A DNA stretch of 64,000 nucleotides, taken from contig OX419761.1 of the NCBI GenBank assembly GCA_948567375.1, positions 28,744,243-28,808,242 of the forward strand, given 5' to 3'. Below, one piece after another: positions 11,537 through 22,199 of the stretch (positions within the stretch are counted from its first letter, which is position 1; every line of letters begins with the position of its first letter). The notes beneath the pieces were generated by a model, which made no database searches, was not told the origin of the DNA, and was given only the letters and a program-made list of their open reading frames with translations. Origin of the DNA: Lunularia cruciata (taxonomy: Eukaryota > Streptophyta > Marchantiopsida > Lunulariales > Lunulariaceae). A program made the translations under genes and the position numbers.

Positions 11537-11786
11537 ATAGGAATGCAATTGTAGTTCATAGTGAATAAATTGTAGAAATAGAAGAGTTAGGAGAGGAATT
11601 GAGTAGACCTAAAGAAGGAGAAATCCTTGAAGGAACATCTGGTTTGGAGGCCAAAGTCAAGGTTGACATCAGATCGGATTAGTAACAGATTGGAGATTTG
11701 AAGAGGTGCATTGTCATTTTGGATCTACAGGTTGGAAAAGTTGTTGTACAACAGTAGAGTTGTTAGTAATTGTCAATGTGACTGCC

Positions 11787-11794
11787 TATTTAAA
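11787..11794 (+). promoter_or_regulatory. Conserved TATA box of family E LTR (G copy)
   Basis: TATTTAAA within CCTATTTAAAGG. The same box recurs at the same LTR position in every copy: 4,750-4,757 (E3), about 4,287 (E0), 2,703 (E1), 16,500 (F) and 29,838 (J). It places transcription start about 30 bases downstream, leaving a U3 of about 3 kb and an R/U5 of about 650 bases. Confidence 0.65.
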
Positions 11795-12542
11795 GGAGGC
11801 ATTTGCAGTTCAATGTTGTTCAATATTTGCATTTTTTAAGGATAGATAAAGAAAAGTGTTGGTTTCTCAGTGCTCATTGCTTAGGCTTAATTCTGAGTTT
11901 CAATCCTGTGTTTATCTTTGTGAGTGTGTGAAGAATTCCAAAGTGCAAACTTGTGTGCTTGGTGGATGTTAGTTTACGCAGGCATGGTCTTCATTTTGTG
12001 TGTTTGAACTTGAGTAAAGTGCAATTAGAGCAATGCCTTGATACATCTGAGAAGAATTGTAGTGTTGGTTGTATTGTGCATTTGTGAGTGCAGTGCATGG
12101 TTGATGCAAGACAGTTTTGATCAAGAAAGTTATGCCTTCAATGGAGGGGTAAAACACAATTCTGAGGTGGAAGTGTTTTGTAGCAAAGTAGCCATCTTTG
12201 GGAAAAATTTGAATCATCACAATCAAGATTTGTTTGGACAGAATTTGATTAATTTGTGATCATGGGTGACAAACTTTTGTGATGAGGCTGCAAGTCAGTG
12301 CTTATTACTCTCTTATGGATGTAGTTTCTACTTGAGAGATTAAAGATGCAACCAAAAAGAATTACATCATTACTTTACTTTGTATTTGACCAATTTTGCC
12401 TTGTATCTCTACAAGAAAAAACTTTCCTTACCAGATAACCGCAAAAGTGATATTTTTTGGGTTGTCACATGCTTGTGCAAGTGCTCCTAGTACGCATAGG
12501 AGTATCTTGGCTAGGATTAAATCCTTGAGAAGAGTGCACATC

Positions 12543-13031
12543 CTATGCAAATTGAGCTCTCTTCTTCTCTTGTGCCAAAAGATCCAAATGAAGACTAAGA
12601 CTACTAAGACTCTCTCCAAGATCCTTTACCAAAGTCTCCAAAAGTGCTTTTACTCCACTACTACACTCATGTCTTTTTGGAAGTCCTTCCACTCCACAAA
12701 CCTCACACAACTCCTTGGTCTTAGATCTTCTCCCTCTCAATCTTGGTGAAGAAGTTCCAACATGCAAACCCAAGTCAACTAAGCCTCTCCTTTCCCTCAA
12801 TCTCTTGCTCTCAAAAGTCAATGGACATAGACTTGCCTTATGTCCCTTCTCTCTACATAGAAAACACTTAGACTCACCCTTTCCTCCAAGTGGTTTAGGT
12901 TTTAGGAACCTCTCAACACTCTCTTCAAATTTTATTCTAAACTCTCTTTTCCTCAAATCTACCCCTACAATCACCTCAAACCCTTTGGGAACCTTGCAAA
13001 GCCTAAATTTCCACTCTTGGTGACCCTCCAT
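12543..13031 (-). CDS. Zinc-knuckle gag remnant of element H
   Basis: The open frame of 162 codons contains a CCHC zinc knuckle (C-F-L-C-R-E-K-G-H-K-A-S-L-C at about residues 56-69), used by Gag nucleocapsid to bind RNA. A second Cys/His cluster (C-E-V-C-G-V-E-G-L-P-K-R-H-E-C, residues 108-122) is less usual and could be a second, variant finger. Residues 135-160 are Leu/Ser-rich. The N-terminal capsid-like part typical of gag is not recognisable upstream. It lies about 850 bases behind LTR H1, with insertion G downstream. Confidence 0.55.
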   Translation of the reverse strand: MEGHQEWKFRLCKVPKGFEVIVGVDLRKREFRIKFEESVERFLKPKPLGGKGESKCFLCREKGHKASLCPLTFESKRLRERRGLVDLGLHVGTSSPRLRGRRSKTKELCEVCGVEGLPKRHECSSGVKALLETLVKDLGESLSSLSLHLDLLAQEKKRAQFA

Positions 13032-13860
13032 GTTCCCAAGGTGAGTCTAAACACTCAAAAATGCTTTTTGTTGCTCTCACACTCCTCATGCATGAGATCT
13101 AAACTTTGTAGAATTGACACTTCCTCACAATATCACTCAAATCTCTCAACTTGTATGTCACATTTCAAAACTTAATAACAACTCCAAGGCATCCCTCCCT
13201 ACAAAATTTCAGATCTTTTTGGTGAGCCATTTGGCCTAGGCATTTTTCTACTCAACACACATATTTTAGATGTGGTCTGAAAACCACCCCCTCATTTTAA
13301 AAACTTATAACTCCCTGCAAAAGAATGATTTCTGTCTAATTTTTGTGTCAAAAGGTAGGATATAATAAACTCATTTTTCTTGGAAAGTTTCAGAACAATC
13401 CACCAAAAATTGAAGAAATGGCAGACTCTGTACAATTTTCCAAAGAGCATGCAGTTGCGGGGAGCAATTTACCCTATCAACTTTCAAAACTTCTAGCTCA
13501 GTGCGGATAGTAGCTCTCACAATAATTTCAAGTTTGATAACTAAAGGATAACCCAAACTATTGTATGTAAAAATTTCAAATCAGATCTCAAACTTGAGAT
13601 TTTGCCCAAATTCACCGTAATCTCCAAAATCTACAATCCACCTCACACAATCTCTCCAAATCCTCTCATGTGTACAAGATGTACAAAATCACCTCAAAGA
13701 CATCAGAACAAACTATTGGGTATACAAATGGGTCTTGGTTCTCTAATATAAGTTCAGCTCTCTCTTTCTCTAATGTTCTCTTGAAGTGAGCTCTCATAGC
13801 CTCTTTCTACCTAATGTAGAATTGAACACAGAATATTATCTTGCCTTCTAGAGAAATCCC
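13032..13860 (-). other. Leader region of H, no recognisable gene
   Basis: These 830 bases between the H PBS and the zinc-knuckle frame show no supported coding region on either strand. Confidence 0.4.
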
Positions 13861-13877
13861 GGCAATGGAACCAAAAA

Positions 13878-14562
13878 TGTGAGTTGGCATGTCTCTCACT
13901 CAAAATGAACCTCTGATGGCTATTTTGGTAGTGCACCATGGACTAAGAAGGCAAGGAACCCTAACTCCATCATACTCCACCAAGGCTAACACTCCAAGAC
14001 TCAAGACATTGCTCACTAGAGAACTCAATGAGAGAGAGATGGTTGCAAATCAAAGGATAATGAGTACCTCCTCACCCCTTGTTTATATACTTGTGAAATA
14101 GTTATGCACTAAAGTTACTATTTACTATAGTAACTCAAGTTACTAAGCTAAAAGTCAATTAAAGTTAAAGTATAAAGGAATATCCATCTACATGGGTATA
14201 TTCCACTAAGCATGTGATCTTATCTTGACCCAACCACTAAATCAAGGATTGTTTCACACGAGCTATCCTTGGACTATAGAAAAATCTAAAACAAAAAGGT
14301 TTGTGGGCTCAAGAGTTCTTAGTTCTTTCCTCAAAGCCAAACACCTAGGAATAATACCAAGTCAACACACTAGAATCTAAAATAGTGGTGCTCATCTTTT
14401 CCACTTCCTCTAAAGTAAGGTCTTCTATCTTAGCTATGACTAAATTTGGATAATTATAACTAATGTCAAACCATCTTTTATCTCTATACAAATAATATCA
14501 CTCAAGTACTTGTAATACCAAACTAAATATCACAATAGCATATAGCACAAATGTGTGTTACA
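13878..14562 (-). repeat. LTR H1 of element H
   Basis: The 685-bp repeat has TG...CA ends: plus strand TGTGAGTTGGCATG... to ...GTGTGTTACA. It is about 85-90% alike by eye to H2 at 14,983-15,666, over its full length and in the same orientation. On the minus strand it is followed by a PBS-like TGGTTCCATTGCCGGG and then the H leader, so it acts as the 5' LTR of H. Confidence 0.8.
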
Positions 14563-14982
14563 GTCCTTGAAAAGAGCAGAAGTTTGGTTAATAATATCAG
14601 ACTTCAATTACTTCTTACCTTCTCTTTTTTGACTAGTTTCCCTCCAAGTTGTGTTGTCATTTGATGGTTCATGGTTGAAAAGAAAGATACTCAATGAGAT
14701 TCAACAAGAGAGATATTTCATAGATTTCTATGCAAATTCCTACATCAAACTAGGCAGTTGGATATAGATCCTTCACATTGGCCCCCATTGAGCTCTTTTT
14801 TGAGGCTTTTCCAATAGATTCCAAACACAAATTTTAGTCTAGCAAAGAAAGGATGACCCTTGACATGATAGAATCTAAGGACAACTCAAGGCTATCATCC
14901 AAGGACAAGTACAAAGTAGAAGGAAAAGTACATCTTTTGCTTGCTTACTATATGTGTAGTCATTCTCAAACAGAGGTTGATT
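14563..14982 (-). other. Short internal segment between LTRs H2 and H1 with a polypurine tract
   Basis: These 420 bases lie between two same-direction LTRs. At 14,780-14,790 the minus strand reads CAATGGGGGCC, a typical polypurine tract, though it is about 220 bases upstream of LTR H1 rather than adjacent. No coding potential is visible. The LTR-short internal-LTR-PBS-gag order suggests a tandem arrangement of two elements sharing the middle LTR. Confidence 0.5.
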
Positions 14983-15666
14983 TATGAGCTGGCATGTTTC
15001 TCACTCAAGATGAACCTCTGATGGTTATTATGGTAACGTACCATAGACTAAGAAGGCAAGGAACCCCAACTCCATCATACTCTTCCAAGGCTAACACTAC
15101 AAGATTCAAACCTTTGCTCACTAGAGAACTCAATGAAAGAGAGATATCTACAAATGAAAAGATGATGAGTACCTCCTCACCCCTAGTTTATATACTTTTG
15201 AAATAGTTACAAACCATAGTTACTAATTATTGGAGTAAATCAAGTTACTATACCAAAAGTCAAATAAAGCCTAAAGTCCAAAGGAATATCTATACTCATG
15301 GGAATATTCTCCTAAGCATATAGTCTTATCTTGACCTAACCACTAAGTTAAGGATTTCTTCACATGGGCTATCCTTGGACTATAAAGAATCCAAAGCAAA
15401 AAGGTTTGTGGGTCCAAGAGTTCTCAGCTCTTTCCTTGAAAACACCTAAGTATAGTACCAATCAATACACTAGAATCCAAAATAGTGGTGCTCATCTTTT
15501 CCTCTTCCTCTAAGTAAAGTCCTCTCTATCTTAGCTATGACTAACTTTAGCTAATTATGACTAATATAGAACTATCTTTTATCCCTATATAAATAATATC
15601 TCTCAAGTACTTGTAGTACCAAACTAAATATCTCAATAACACATATATGCACAAATGATTGTTACG
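14983..15666 (-). repeat. LTR H2, second copy of the H LTR
   Basis: About 684 bp, aligned end to end with H1. It shares the block with GGCATGT(C/T)TCTCACTCAA, the run of AAGAAGGCAAGGAACCC, and the terminal GTTAC. It marks the right end of the H layer. Confidence 0.75.
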
Positions 15667-15799
15667 GTGTTGTAGGGAAGATAATCTATTCATACCATTT
15701 GTGCCAATTGGTGTGATTCATCCTCTTCTTTTTTTCATGTAATAGTGAACTCAATTTTTTTTATGTTATGGTGAAATTGGAAGTTGTTTTTTGTTCTTG

Positions 15800-15831
15800 T
15801 AAGCTCAAGGATTTTCTCTTATGTTACATAG
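15800..15831 (+). repeat. 30-bp flanking repeat interrupted by F
   Basis: AAGCTCAAGGATTTTCTCTT, followed by ATGTTACATAG, ends at the left border of F. Two related units follow the right border at about 19,617-19,675 (AAGCTCACGGATTTTCTCTT and AGCTTGGGATTTTCTCTAGT). The LTR therefore lies inside a short tandem array of an approximately 30-bp unit. Confidence 0.6.
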
Positions 15832-18800
15832 TGTGACAACCCAGAAAATATCACTTTTGCGGTAATGAGGTAAGTAAAGTTAGTTCCCGCAGAGATAAAA
15901 TTCAAAATTGGTCAAATACAAAGCAAAGTAACAATTTAGTTCTTCTTGGTTGCATCTTTAGTCTCTCAGGTAGAAACCACACCCAAAAGAGAGTAACAAG
16001 CATTGACTCACAGTCTCGTCACAAATTAACACTTCTTAATCACAACTCCATTAAATCTTTCCAAACAATCTTGATTTTGATGATTCAGGCTCTCCTGAAA
16101 ATAGCACTTCTCTGCAAAATGACTTTGCCTCAGAATTGTGCTCCACCCCTCGACTGAAGGCACAACTTCCTCAATCAAAATTGCTTCACATCAACTTTGT
16201 GTTGCACTTACAAATGCAAAATACTATTAACACTACAATTCCTCTCAGATCTATCAAGGCATCGCTCTGATTGCACTTCACTTAGGATCAAACACAAAAA
16301 ATGAAGATCAAGGCTATGGAATCCAACATCCAACAATTACATTGATTTGGACTTTGATTTTCTCCACACACTCATAAACACAAACACAAAATTGATACTC
16401 GGAATTAAGCTCAAACAACGAGCACTGCTTCATAGCCCTTTGCTTTATCTACTCTCAAAAATTATGAGCACTGAGCAACATATGACTATGAATGCCACTC
16501 TTAAATAGTGAAGCAAACAATAGTTACTAACAACTATACCGTTTCCTAACAACTCTTCTAACCTATAAATCTGAAATGACAATGCACCTCTTCATATTTG
16601 CCTCTTCAAATATCAAATTTGTTACTAATCTGATCCGATGTCTATTTCTTCCTTGGCTTTCAATCCCAAAGTAACTTCACTCACTACTATTCTGTCTTTG
16701 AGTTTCATAACTCTTAATTCCTCTACCAATTCTACTACTCCTTCACTTTGATCTACAATTACACTAGTAGGTAACCTATCTAACTCCTTATCTCCCGACC
16801 CACTCTTCTCTAATATCTCCATTGGTAATTCCAAAGATATTTGTACTCCTATGTCATCTACTTTGGGCTTTGCTCTTACATCCTTCCAAATTTTATCTAT
16901 TTCTAATTTCACTAAGTCTAATCAAATTGTGATATTGTCTTCCACATCCAATATCTTCCTATCTACACAAGTTCTGAGACTGATAAGTAAAGCATTCAAA
17001 TATTTATCCTTCATATTCCTCCTCCTCGTCTCCTCCACCAACAACTTCAACTTGTGTAGCCTCGTCTCTTCAATTTTTACATTGGCCTCTGTACTTAGCA
17101 TCATATTCATCTTTGTTACTATCTCCTTCAATGGCTCCAGCCTCATCCTTCTCTCTCGTTCTCAATTTGCAAGCCAATCTTCTCTATACATTGCAAATTC
17201 CGCTTCAAACTTGACTTTCACTATCTCCTTCTCCTTCTACACAATCTTCTTTTCCAGATTGCACAGTAACTCTCTTAATCTCTCTTCCTCCCTATATCTC
17301 ATTGTCAACTCTCTTTGCCAGAGCTACTTTTTCTCTTCTACACTCTCCATCACTCTATCAAGCACTTGCTCATTCTCTACTACCCTTGCTATAGCATGGA
17401 TAATCTCTAATCTTGAATCAGCAAACTGTTGTTTCAAGATTTCATACTCAACTACTTGTCTTTCCCTTGCTATGTGACTCTACTTTATGGTTCTCTCTCT
17501 ACTCCTACTTCTCTCTTCAAGTTCTTGACTACTTGATTCTGCACTACGGCATCTACTCATAGCACTTCTCTTTCCTCCTCACCTTGGATTATATTCTTCT
17601 TCAATTCCAAGTTCTCTTCTTCCAGTCAAGCTAACACCTACAATATAGTCTTCACCTCCGGACACTTCAACTGCATCTCCTTCTTCTTGTGCTCTAACTT
17701 CACTAACAACAAGCACACAATCTCTCTCAAATACTCCACTTCTTCACTCAGAGTACCTCGGCTTGCGGACTTATCCTCTTCTTTGCCTCTTCTTCACTTG
17801 ACACTCGCCTTCTTAGCAGTAATCACCTTATAGGAATGGATTCTTTGCTCCCCAAACTTCCACTCTCCACTTCTCTTACATTACTCGGCCTTGCTTCATA
17901 CTTTGCCCTACATCTAGAACAGACTCCCCTTTGAATTGTAACTTTCTTTTCCTCTTGCTCTGGCACTTTGTCTTCCAGTTTCAAGTTACCTTTCTCTTCC
18001 GTCTCCATCTTGGCTTCCTCCTCTTCAGGTACCGACTGCATCTCTACTCCGTCATCACAAGCACTACTCGTGTCCCCACTCTAAAGCGTGAACTCAGGTT
18101 CTTCCTCCTTCTTTGAGTCTTTGGACTTGCACTTAGCCTCTCCTTCCAACTCTTTGTCTGACAATGCAATTACCACCAGTTCTCTCCTCGGGTTCACCTT
18201 TCTAGCTTTCCAAGGTCATGCTTTCTCTACTTCTTCTTCTTCTTTGTGTGGACTCTTCTTCCTTGACTTTGGAGTGCTCACCTTCAATTGCACACTTTGC
18301 CCCATTTGCTCGTAGTACTCATCGCTACTCTTGATTTGCAGGATGTATTGTTGTTCCTCCGCATCAACATTTCTTTGCAAGTTGGGGTGGAAATAGGACA
18401 CCATCTTGTGTCTCTCCGCCGCATTGAGCAAGTTTAGCCCCATATAGAAGTGGGATGCAAATAGCACAATGTAATGTGGTGGTGACTTGTCCCGCAAATT
18501 CCACATCATCTGTCTCGTCCTCTAATGAAGACACTTTGCCCAATTGATCGGCTCTCTTGCAAACATCTTATGGAAGAACATAGCTTGGTGCTTCATCACA
18601 TAAGTTGTTCTCTTTGGCTTCAAGATTGCCATTAGAGCACTCATAATCCTCCTCTTGACAGGATCTTTATAGCTCTCTACTTTCTAGCCATTCTTTGTGC
18701 GCTTTGAAGAGAAAGCATCTCTCACTTCTTGGGTTTCTTTGGCTACTTCTCCCTTCCCCAGGAATGTGGCACCATGCTCTATGCCTGCTTCTCTCTTGAG

Positions 18801-19613
18801 TCCTAATCTCCAATCTGAATTTGTCCCTTGAGCCGGATTCCCTCTCTTCCCTTCTTCTTCAAGGTCATTGAGACTCTTACTCTTGATGATTTCAGTCATG
18901 AAACTTGGAAAACTAACATTCCAGTTCCATGCCAAGAATGTGATCCAAAGCTTGCTCAAGACCTCAATTCTAGCAATCATATCTAATCTCTGAATGATTT
19001 CTCACTGCAAATTTGGAGTTCTTCTTCCCACCTCCCATCTTTCTCTCTTCCACTCTAGGTTGGGGACTATTCTTCCTACTGATTCCTGGATTAACTCTCT
19101 CAACTTCCTTTCAACACACTAGTGCATCTTTGACTATACTTCCCTTCCCACGATCTCGTATAGGATGACTTCTTAATGGTGATGGAAAATTGCTTATCAT
19201 TGCTTTGTCTTTAGCCCAAATTTTATAGTGGCACGCCTCCTCCGTCTTTCTGCACTTTGAGTTTCTACCAAGAAATCACACCTCTTGCATGCTCTTGTCA
19301 CTATCAAGTTTCCCTCACGCGTATGATCACAATTTTTTTGAATGGTACCTTCTTGAACGTCTTGTCCCAAAGGACAATTGTTACATTGTCCTTGCCTGGG
19401 GTTGAGCGCCCCCGAGACGAAGTCTCCTTACTTTGGGTTGCATGCTGATAGGGCAGTTTAGAGTACCTCGCCTTCTGACACGAAGTCACTTTACCTTGGG
19501 CTACACCTCGAGGACACTTTTCTTTGCCTTCTTCTGCCATATAGGCGCAATTCAACTTCTTCTGTACATTTCTTCTTCAGAAATAAGAAAAAACCAAAAA
19601 TGTGGGTACCACA
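15832..19613 (-). mobile_element. Solo LTR F of family E (3.8 kb)
   Basis: Minus-orientation LTR from TGTGGTACCCACATTTTTGG (at 19,613) to GGGTTGTCACA (at 15,832). It is complete and has no insertion, so it gives the reference layout: start, U3 frame, purine-rich tract near 16,590-16,600, then the 3' 760 bases with the TATA box at about 16,500. There is no PBS or gag next to it. The 5-base flanks (CATAG and CACAA) do not match; the site lies inside a small tandem repeat, which may have blurred the duplication. Confidence 0.8.
16625..19555 (-). pseudogene. U3-encoded reading frame, F copy
   Basis: Minus-strand order: N-terminal block 19,304-19,555; a block at 18,684-18,980 with L-A-W-N-W-N-V-S-F; the conserved domain at 18,216-18,509 (P-P-H-Y-I-V-L-F-A-S-H-F-Y-M-G-L-N-L-L, then Y-F-H-P-N-L-Q); a Lys/Ser/Glu-rich linker with a basic patch (S-R-K-K-S-P-H-K); coiled-coil blocks (16,922-17,146); and an acidic C-terminus ending at 16,625. 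Counted across the region the frame would be near 950 codons, but it is broken in many places. The domain order equals that of the G copy. I know of no named family for it. Confidence 0.6.
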
Positions 19614-21458
19614 CACAAGCTCACGGATTTTCTCTTATGCTAGATAAGCTTGGGATTTTCTCTAGTGTTAGATGAGCGGTAGGCCTGAACAGAGAAAGTT
19701 TTGGGGCTTCAAGAAAAGTTTGGTCAAGAGAGGACTTCTAAAGGATTTTGGGAGGTGATAGAAGAGCAGGGAATTTGGCCTGAAGCTTGGTGAGGATCCG
19801 AGGCATGAGTGGTAATGTGTCTTCAAAACTTGGGAGTTTGTTTTGTCATCGTAAGGAAGGAGAAAAGAAAAGAATTTGAGAGCAAAGGGAACCAAAAAAA
19901 TTTGCAATAACATGAACAAGGCTTTTAGGAGGTTGAGTTTTGCAGTTGGAATAGGACCAAAAAAATCAGCTGAAACTCAAAAAAGGAACAGGGAAGAGAA
20001 AGAGTTGCACTATATAGGGAAGAGAGGTAAGAGGAAGGAGTGAACTCTTGAGAGAGAGAGTATCGAAAGGAGTGTTGAGTTGGAAGGACATATGATCAAA
20101 GGGTTTTGCAGTAGGAATAGGACAAAAACAAAATATCAATTGGAACTCAAAAAAGGAACAGGGAAGAGAAAGAGTTGCACTATATAGGGAAGAGAGGTGG
20201 GAGGAAGGAGTGAATTCTTGAGAGAGAGTATCAAAAGGAGTGTTGAGTTGGAAGAACATATGATCAAAGGGTTTTTTCTCGAAAGATGGACAGTATTGAA
20301 AGAGGTTTTGAGTTGGAAGAGTTGAAGGTCAAGTGTGGCTTCTCTTGAAAGACAAGAAGATCTCAAGGACAGTTTTAGGAAGGTGACAAGAAAGGATAGA
20401 AATGAAGGGTTGCCAAACTAAGAAGTCTCAAAGGGTTTGGAAAGACTAGAGAAGAGAAGTGTGACAAGATAGGATCAAAGACAAGAGGAATTTGAAAGAG
20501 AGACATGAAGGGTTTTCAAGAAGATAGAAGATGAGGAGTCATGAATAAAAGACAGGGGATTGAAAGGGCAGAGTGTGGACAGGACAGGTCAGTGACAAGT
20601 GAAGGAGAGAAGCATCAAAGGATTTTGAGGATTGCCATGAAAGGGGAATTTCAAAAGGGTTTTGCAGAGCAAAGAGCTCCCAATAAAAGGTCTGGGGAGA
20701 AGAACATCAAAGGAGTGGAGAAGATTGGAGGAGGAAGGAAGAGCCTTGATAGGAAGGAAGTGGGAAAGACAGAAAGAGATCAAAGGGTTGGAATTTTCCA
20801 AAGACAAAGCATTCTTGAGCCAACTTGCCTCCCATGTGAACAAGATTTTCCTAACTAGTCTGAAGTGTTTGAACCTATCTCCACTTGGTTGAGAGCTTGC
20901 CACACCATCCCCAGGGTTATGCTCCAATGTTAATTTATTGTATTCTTCCTATTCCCTTTCGTGGAATCCCTCCAAATTAATGCAAGCAATTTGAAGAGTG
21001 TTACTTCAAGTATTTAATGATCTAGATCAGACACCACCAGAGACTAGAAGCAATGGTGACCAAAGCAGCATCAACAACAGGAACAAAGTCCTTTCTTATT
21101 GTTCAATCGTGAGGGAAGTCTTGCATCAAGAGCAACAACTTGATGAATTTCCACGAGAAGGTACATGCAACACTGAATTCTTCTTTGATACTCCTAAAAT
21201 TTTGTTCCGTACTCTTAGTACCCTGCAACCACAATATAATTAGGAGAAAATAGTTTAGATGTGAGTAAAAGTCCTTGTTGAATGAGGCAAACAGTCTTCA
21301 AGGCTGAAGGGGAGAAGATTAGTAGATGACAAGAAGTAGGAGAACATCATGCAAGACAGGAGTTGAGGAAGTGGTAGTAAAAGGAGCAAATAGTAGAGAA
21401 GCTCTGGAAGGAAGATCCAGCTGCTGTTGATGTTAGACCAATAATAAGGAAGGCTGCT
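19614..21458. other. Purine-rich repeat-derived tract, no supported gene
   Basis: The plus strand is strongly G/A-biased (repeated GAAGGAG, AAAGGGTTTT and AGAGAGAG). The apparent Ser/Leu/Phe-rich minus-strand frames and Lys/Glu/Arg-rich plus-strand frames are what that bias produces and are not supported as genes. A tandem duplication lies within it (see 19,938-20,270). Confidence 0.5.
19938..20270 (+). repeat. Two-copy tandem repeat, period 166 bp
   Basis: The unit starting TTTTGCAGTTGGAATAGGAC at 19,938 is repeated from 20,104 (TTTTGCAGTAGGAATAGGAC). The shared core contains GGAACAGGGAAGAGAAAGAG and TTGCACTATATAGGGAAGAG. A decayed third piece (GAAAGAGGTTTTGAGTTGGA) follows at about 20,295. 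The identity of the two main units is about 90% by eye. Confidence 0.8.
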
Positions 21459-22199
21459 TGTAATACTTTGAGGAAAAGAGAAGAGAGAAAACACAAATTT
21501 CATACTCAATCATTTGAATCCCCAAAGGAGCACCTTCTCTTTATTATATAGACAAAGAGGATCTCCTCCAAGGAAGCTCCACCATAGGATTAGGTACACA
21601 GATAGGTGACATGTCAGCAAGCTCTACCCTTGGATTACTTACTTGGATGGGTGACATGTTGGTCTAGATCCTATCGGGTTGGTCAAAAAATATTTGACCA
21701 AAGGGAATCTTTTAGGGAATCTTCTTATAGGAATCTCAGAATCATGTGGGTAAGGTACCATTGAAAAGCTCTTGATGAGACAAACCAGTGGGGAAAGAAA
21801 GCCAGCCTTTCCATCAGTGGGGGAAGTGTGCATATTTTTGAGGCCCAATTCATCCATTTAGGCATCCAAAATTGCCTTCAAAGATTTCAAGCATATTTTG
21901 GTTCCTACTCTATTAGTAGAAGTCCTCTTTGGGTGATATCTCTTTTTGATCTGTTTAGTCTATCATGTGTAACATCCTTCCTGATGTTACCAAACCAATT
22001 CTCACCTTTAAAGCATACGTCTAACTATTGGTTCTAAGGTTTTCAAGTCTATTTTGGTTTCTACCCTATTAGTAGAAGTACTCTTTTGGTGATACTTCTA
22101 TCTGATTTGTTTTTACCATCATGTATAACATCATTTTGGATGTTACCAAACCATTCTAGATGTCACATCTAGATCATATGGCTAGCTCCTGGTATTACA
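21459..22199 (-). repeat. Solo LTR of family A (A5)
   Basis: The 741-bp minus-orientation copy of the family A LTR reads, on the plus strand, TGTAATACTTTGAGG... to ...CTCCTGGTATTACA. It includes the AGGAGCACCTTCTCTTTATT block. Neighbouring 5-mers CTGCT and CTATT agree at three positions; the differences are transitions, as expected of an old methylated insertion. There is no PBS or gag alongside, so it is a solo LTR. Confidence 0.8.

Larger units (their letters stand above)
9700..11690 (+). pseudogene. U3-encoded coiled-coil-rich reading frame, G copy
   Basis: From about 9,720 the conserved middle domain is readable (F-F-H-Q, then V-P-F-A-A-H-F-Y-F-G-L-N-L-L at about 9,855-9,900). An acidic, lysine-rich linker follows (10,093-10,356), then two long coiled-coil blocks at 10,399-10,986 and 11,102-11,536, and an acidic C-terminus just before the purine-rich stretch at about 11,690-11,712. 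Heptad-like Leu/Val/Met spacing with abundant Glu and Lys supports coiled coils. No gag, pol or envelope motif is seen. The frame sits entirely inside an LTR, upstream of its TATA box, so in a full element it would lie at the 3' end of the RNA. Function unknown. Confidence 0.65.
8736..12469 (+). mobile_element. Solo LTR G of family E (3.7 kb), inserted in H
   Basis: This is a complete plus-orientation LTR from TGTGGTACCCACA to GGGTTGTCACA with TG...CA ends. The flanks share a 4-base TGCT (8,732-8,735 and 12,470-12,473), one base short of a full 5-bp duplication. The same element H continues on both sides. No internal gag or pol is present, so it is a solo LTR. It carries the best preserved U3 reading frame of the window, a conserved TATA box at 11,787-11,794, and an R/U5 part of about 650 bases. 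Confidence 0.85.
8087..15666 (-). mobile_element. Older Ty3/gypsy element H, broken by E0 and G
   Basis: Minus-strand order from the right: LTR H2, short internal piece with a polypurine tract, LTR H1, PBS, leader, zinc-knuckle gag remnant (12,543-13,031), insertion G, protease remnant (8,296-8,646), then truncation at the E0 boundary at 8,086. The PBS (TGGTTCCATTGCCGGG, minus strand, about 13,868-13,882 side of the LTR end) is again of the tRNA-Asp-like class. The protease remnant resumes directly on the far side of G, which shows that G inserted into this element. H is the oldest layer of the left region. Confidence 0.65.

Noticed and set aside
16851-17477. 208-codon plus-strand frame rich in Ser/Leu/Ile/Phe
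   Set aside because: It is the complement of the coiled-coil U3 frame of LTR F; the minus strand has the conserved protein, and the plus composition is what a Glu/Lys-rich complement gives.
20999-21243. 81-codon plus-strand frame before the family A solo LTR
   Set aside because: Balanced composition but no domain, no neighbours and no second copy; could be chance in AT-rich sequence.
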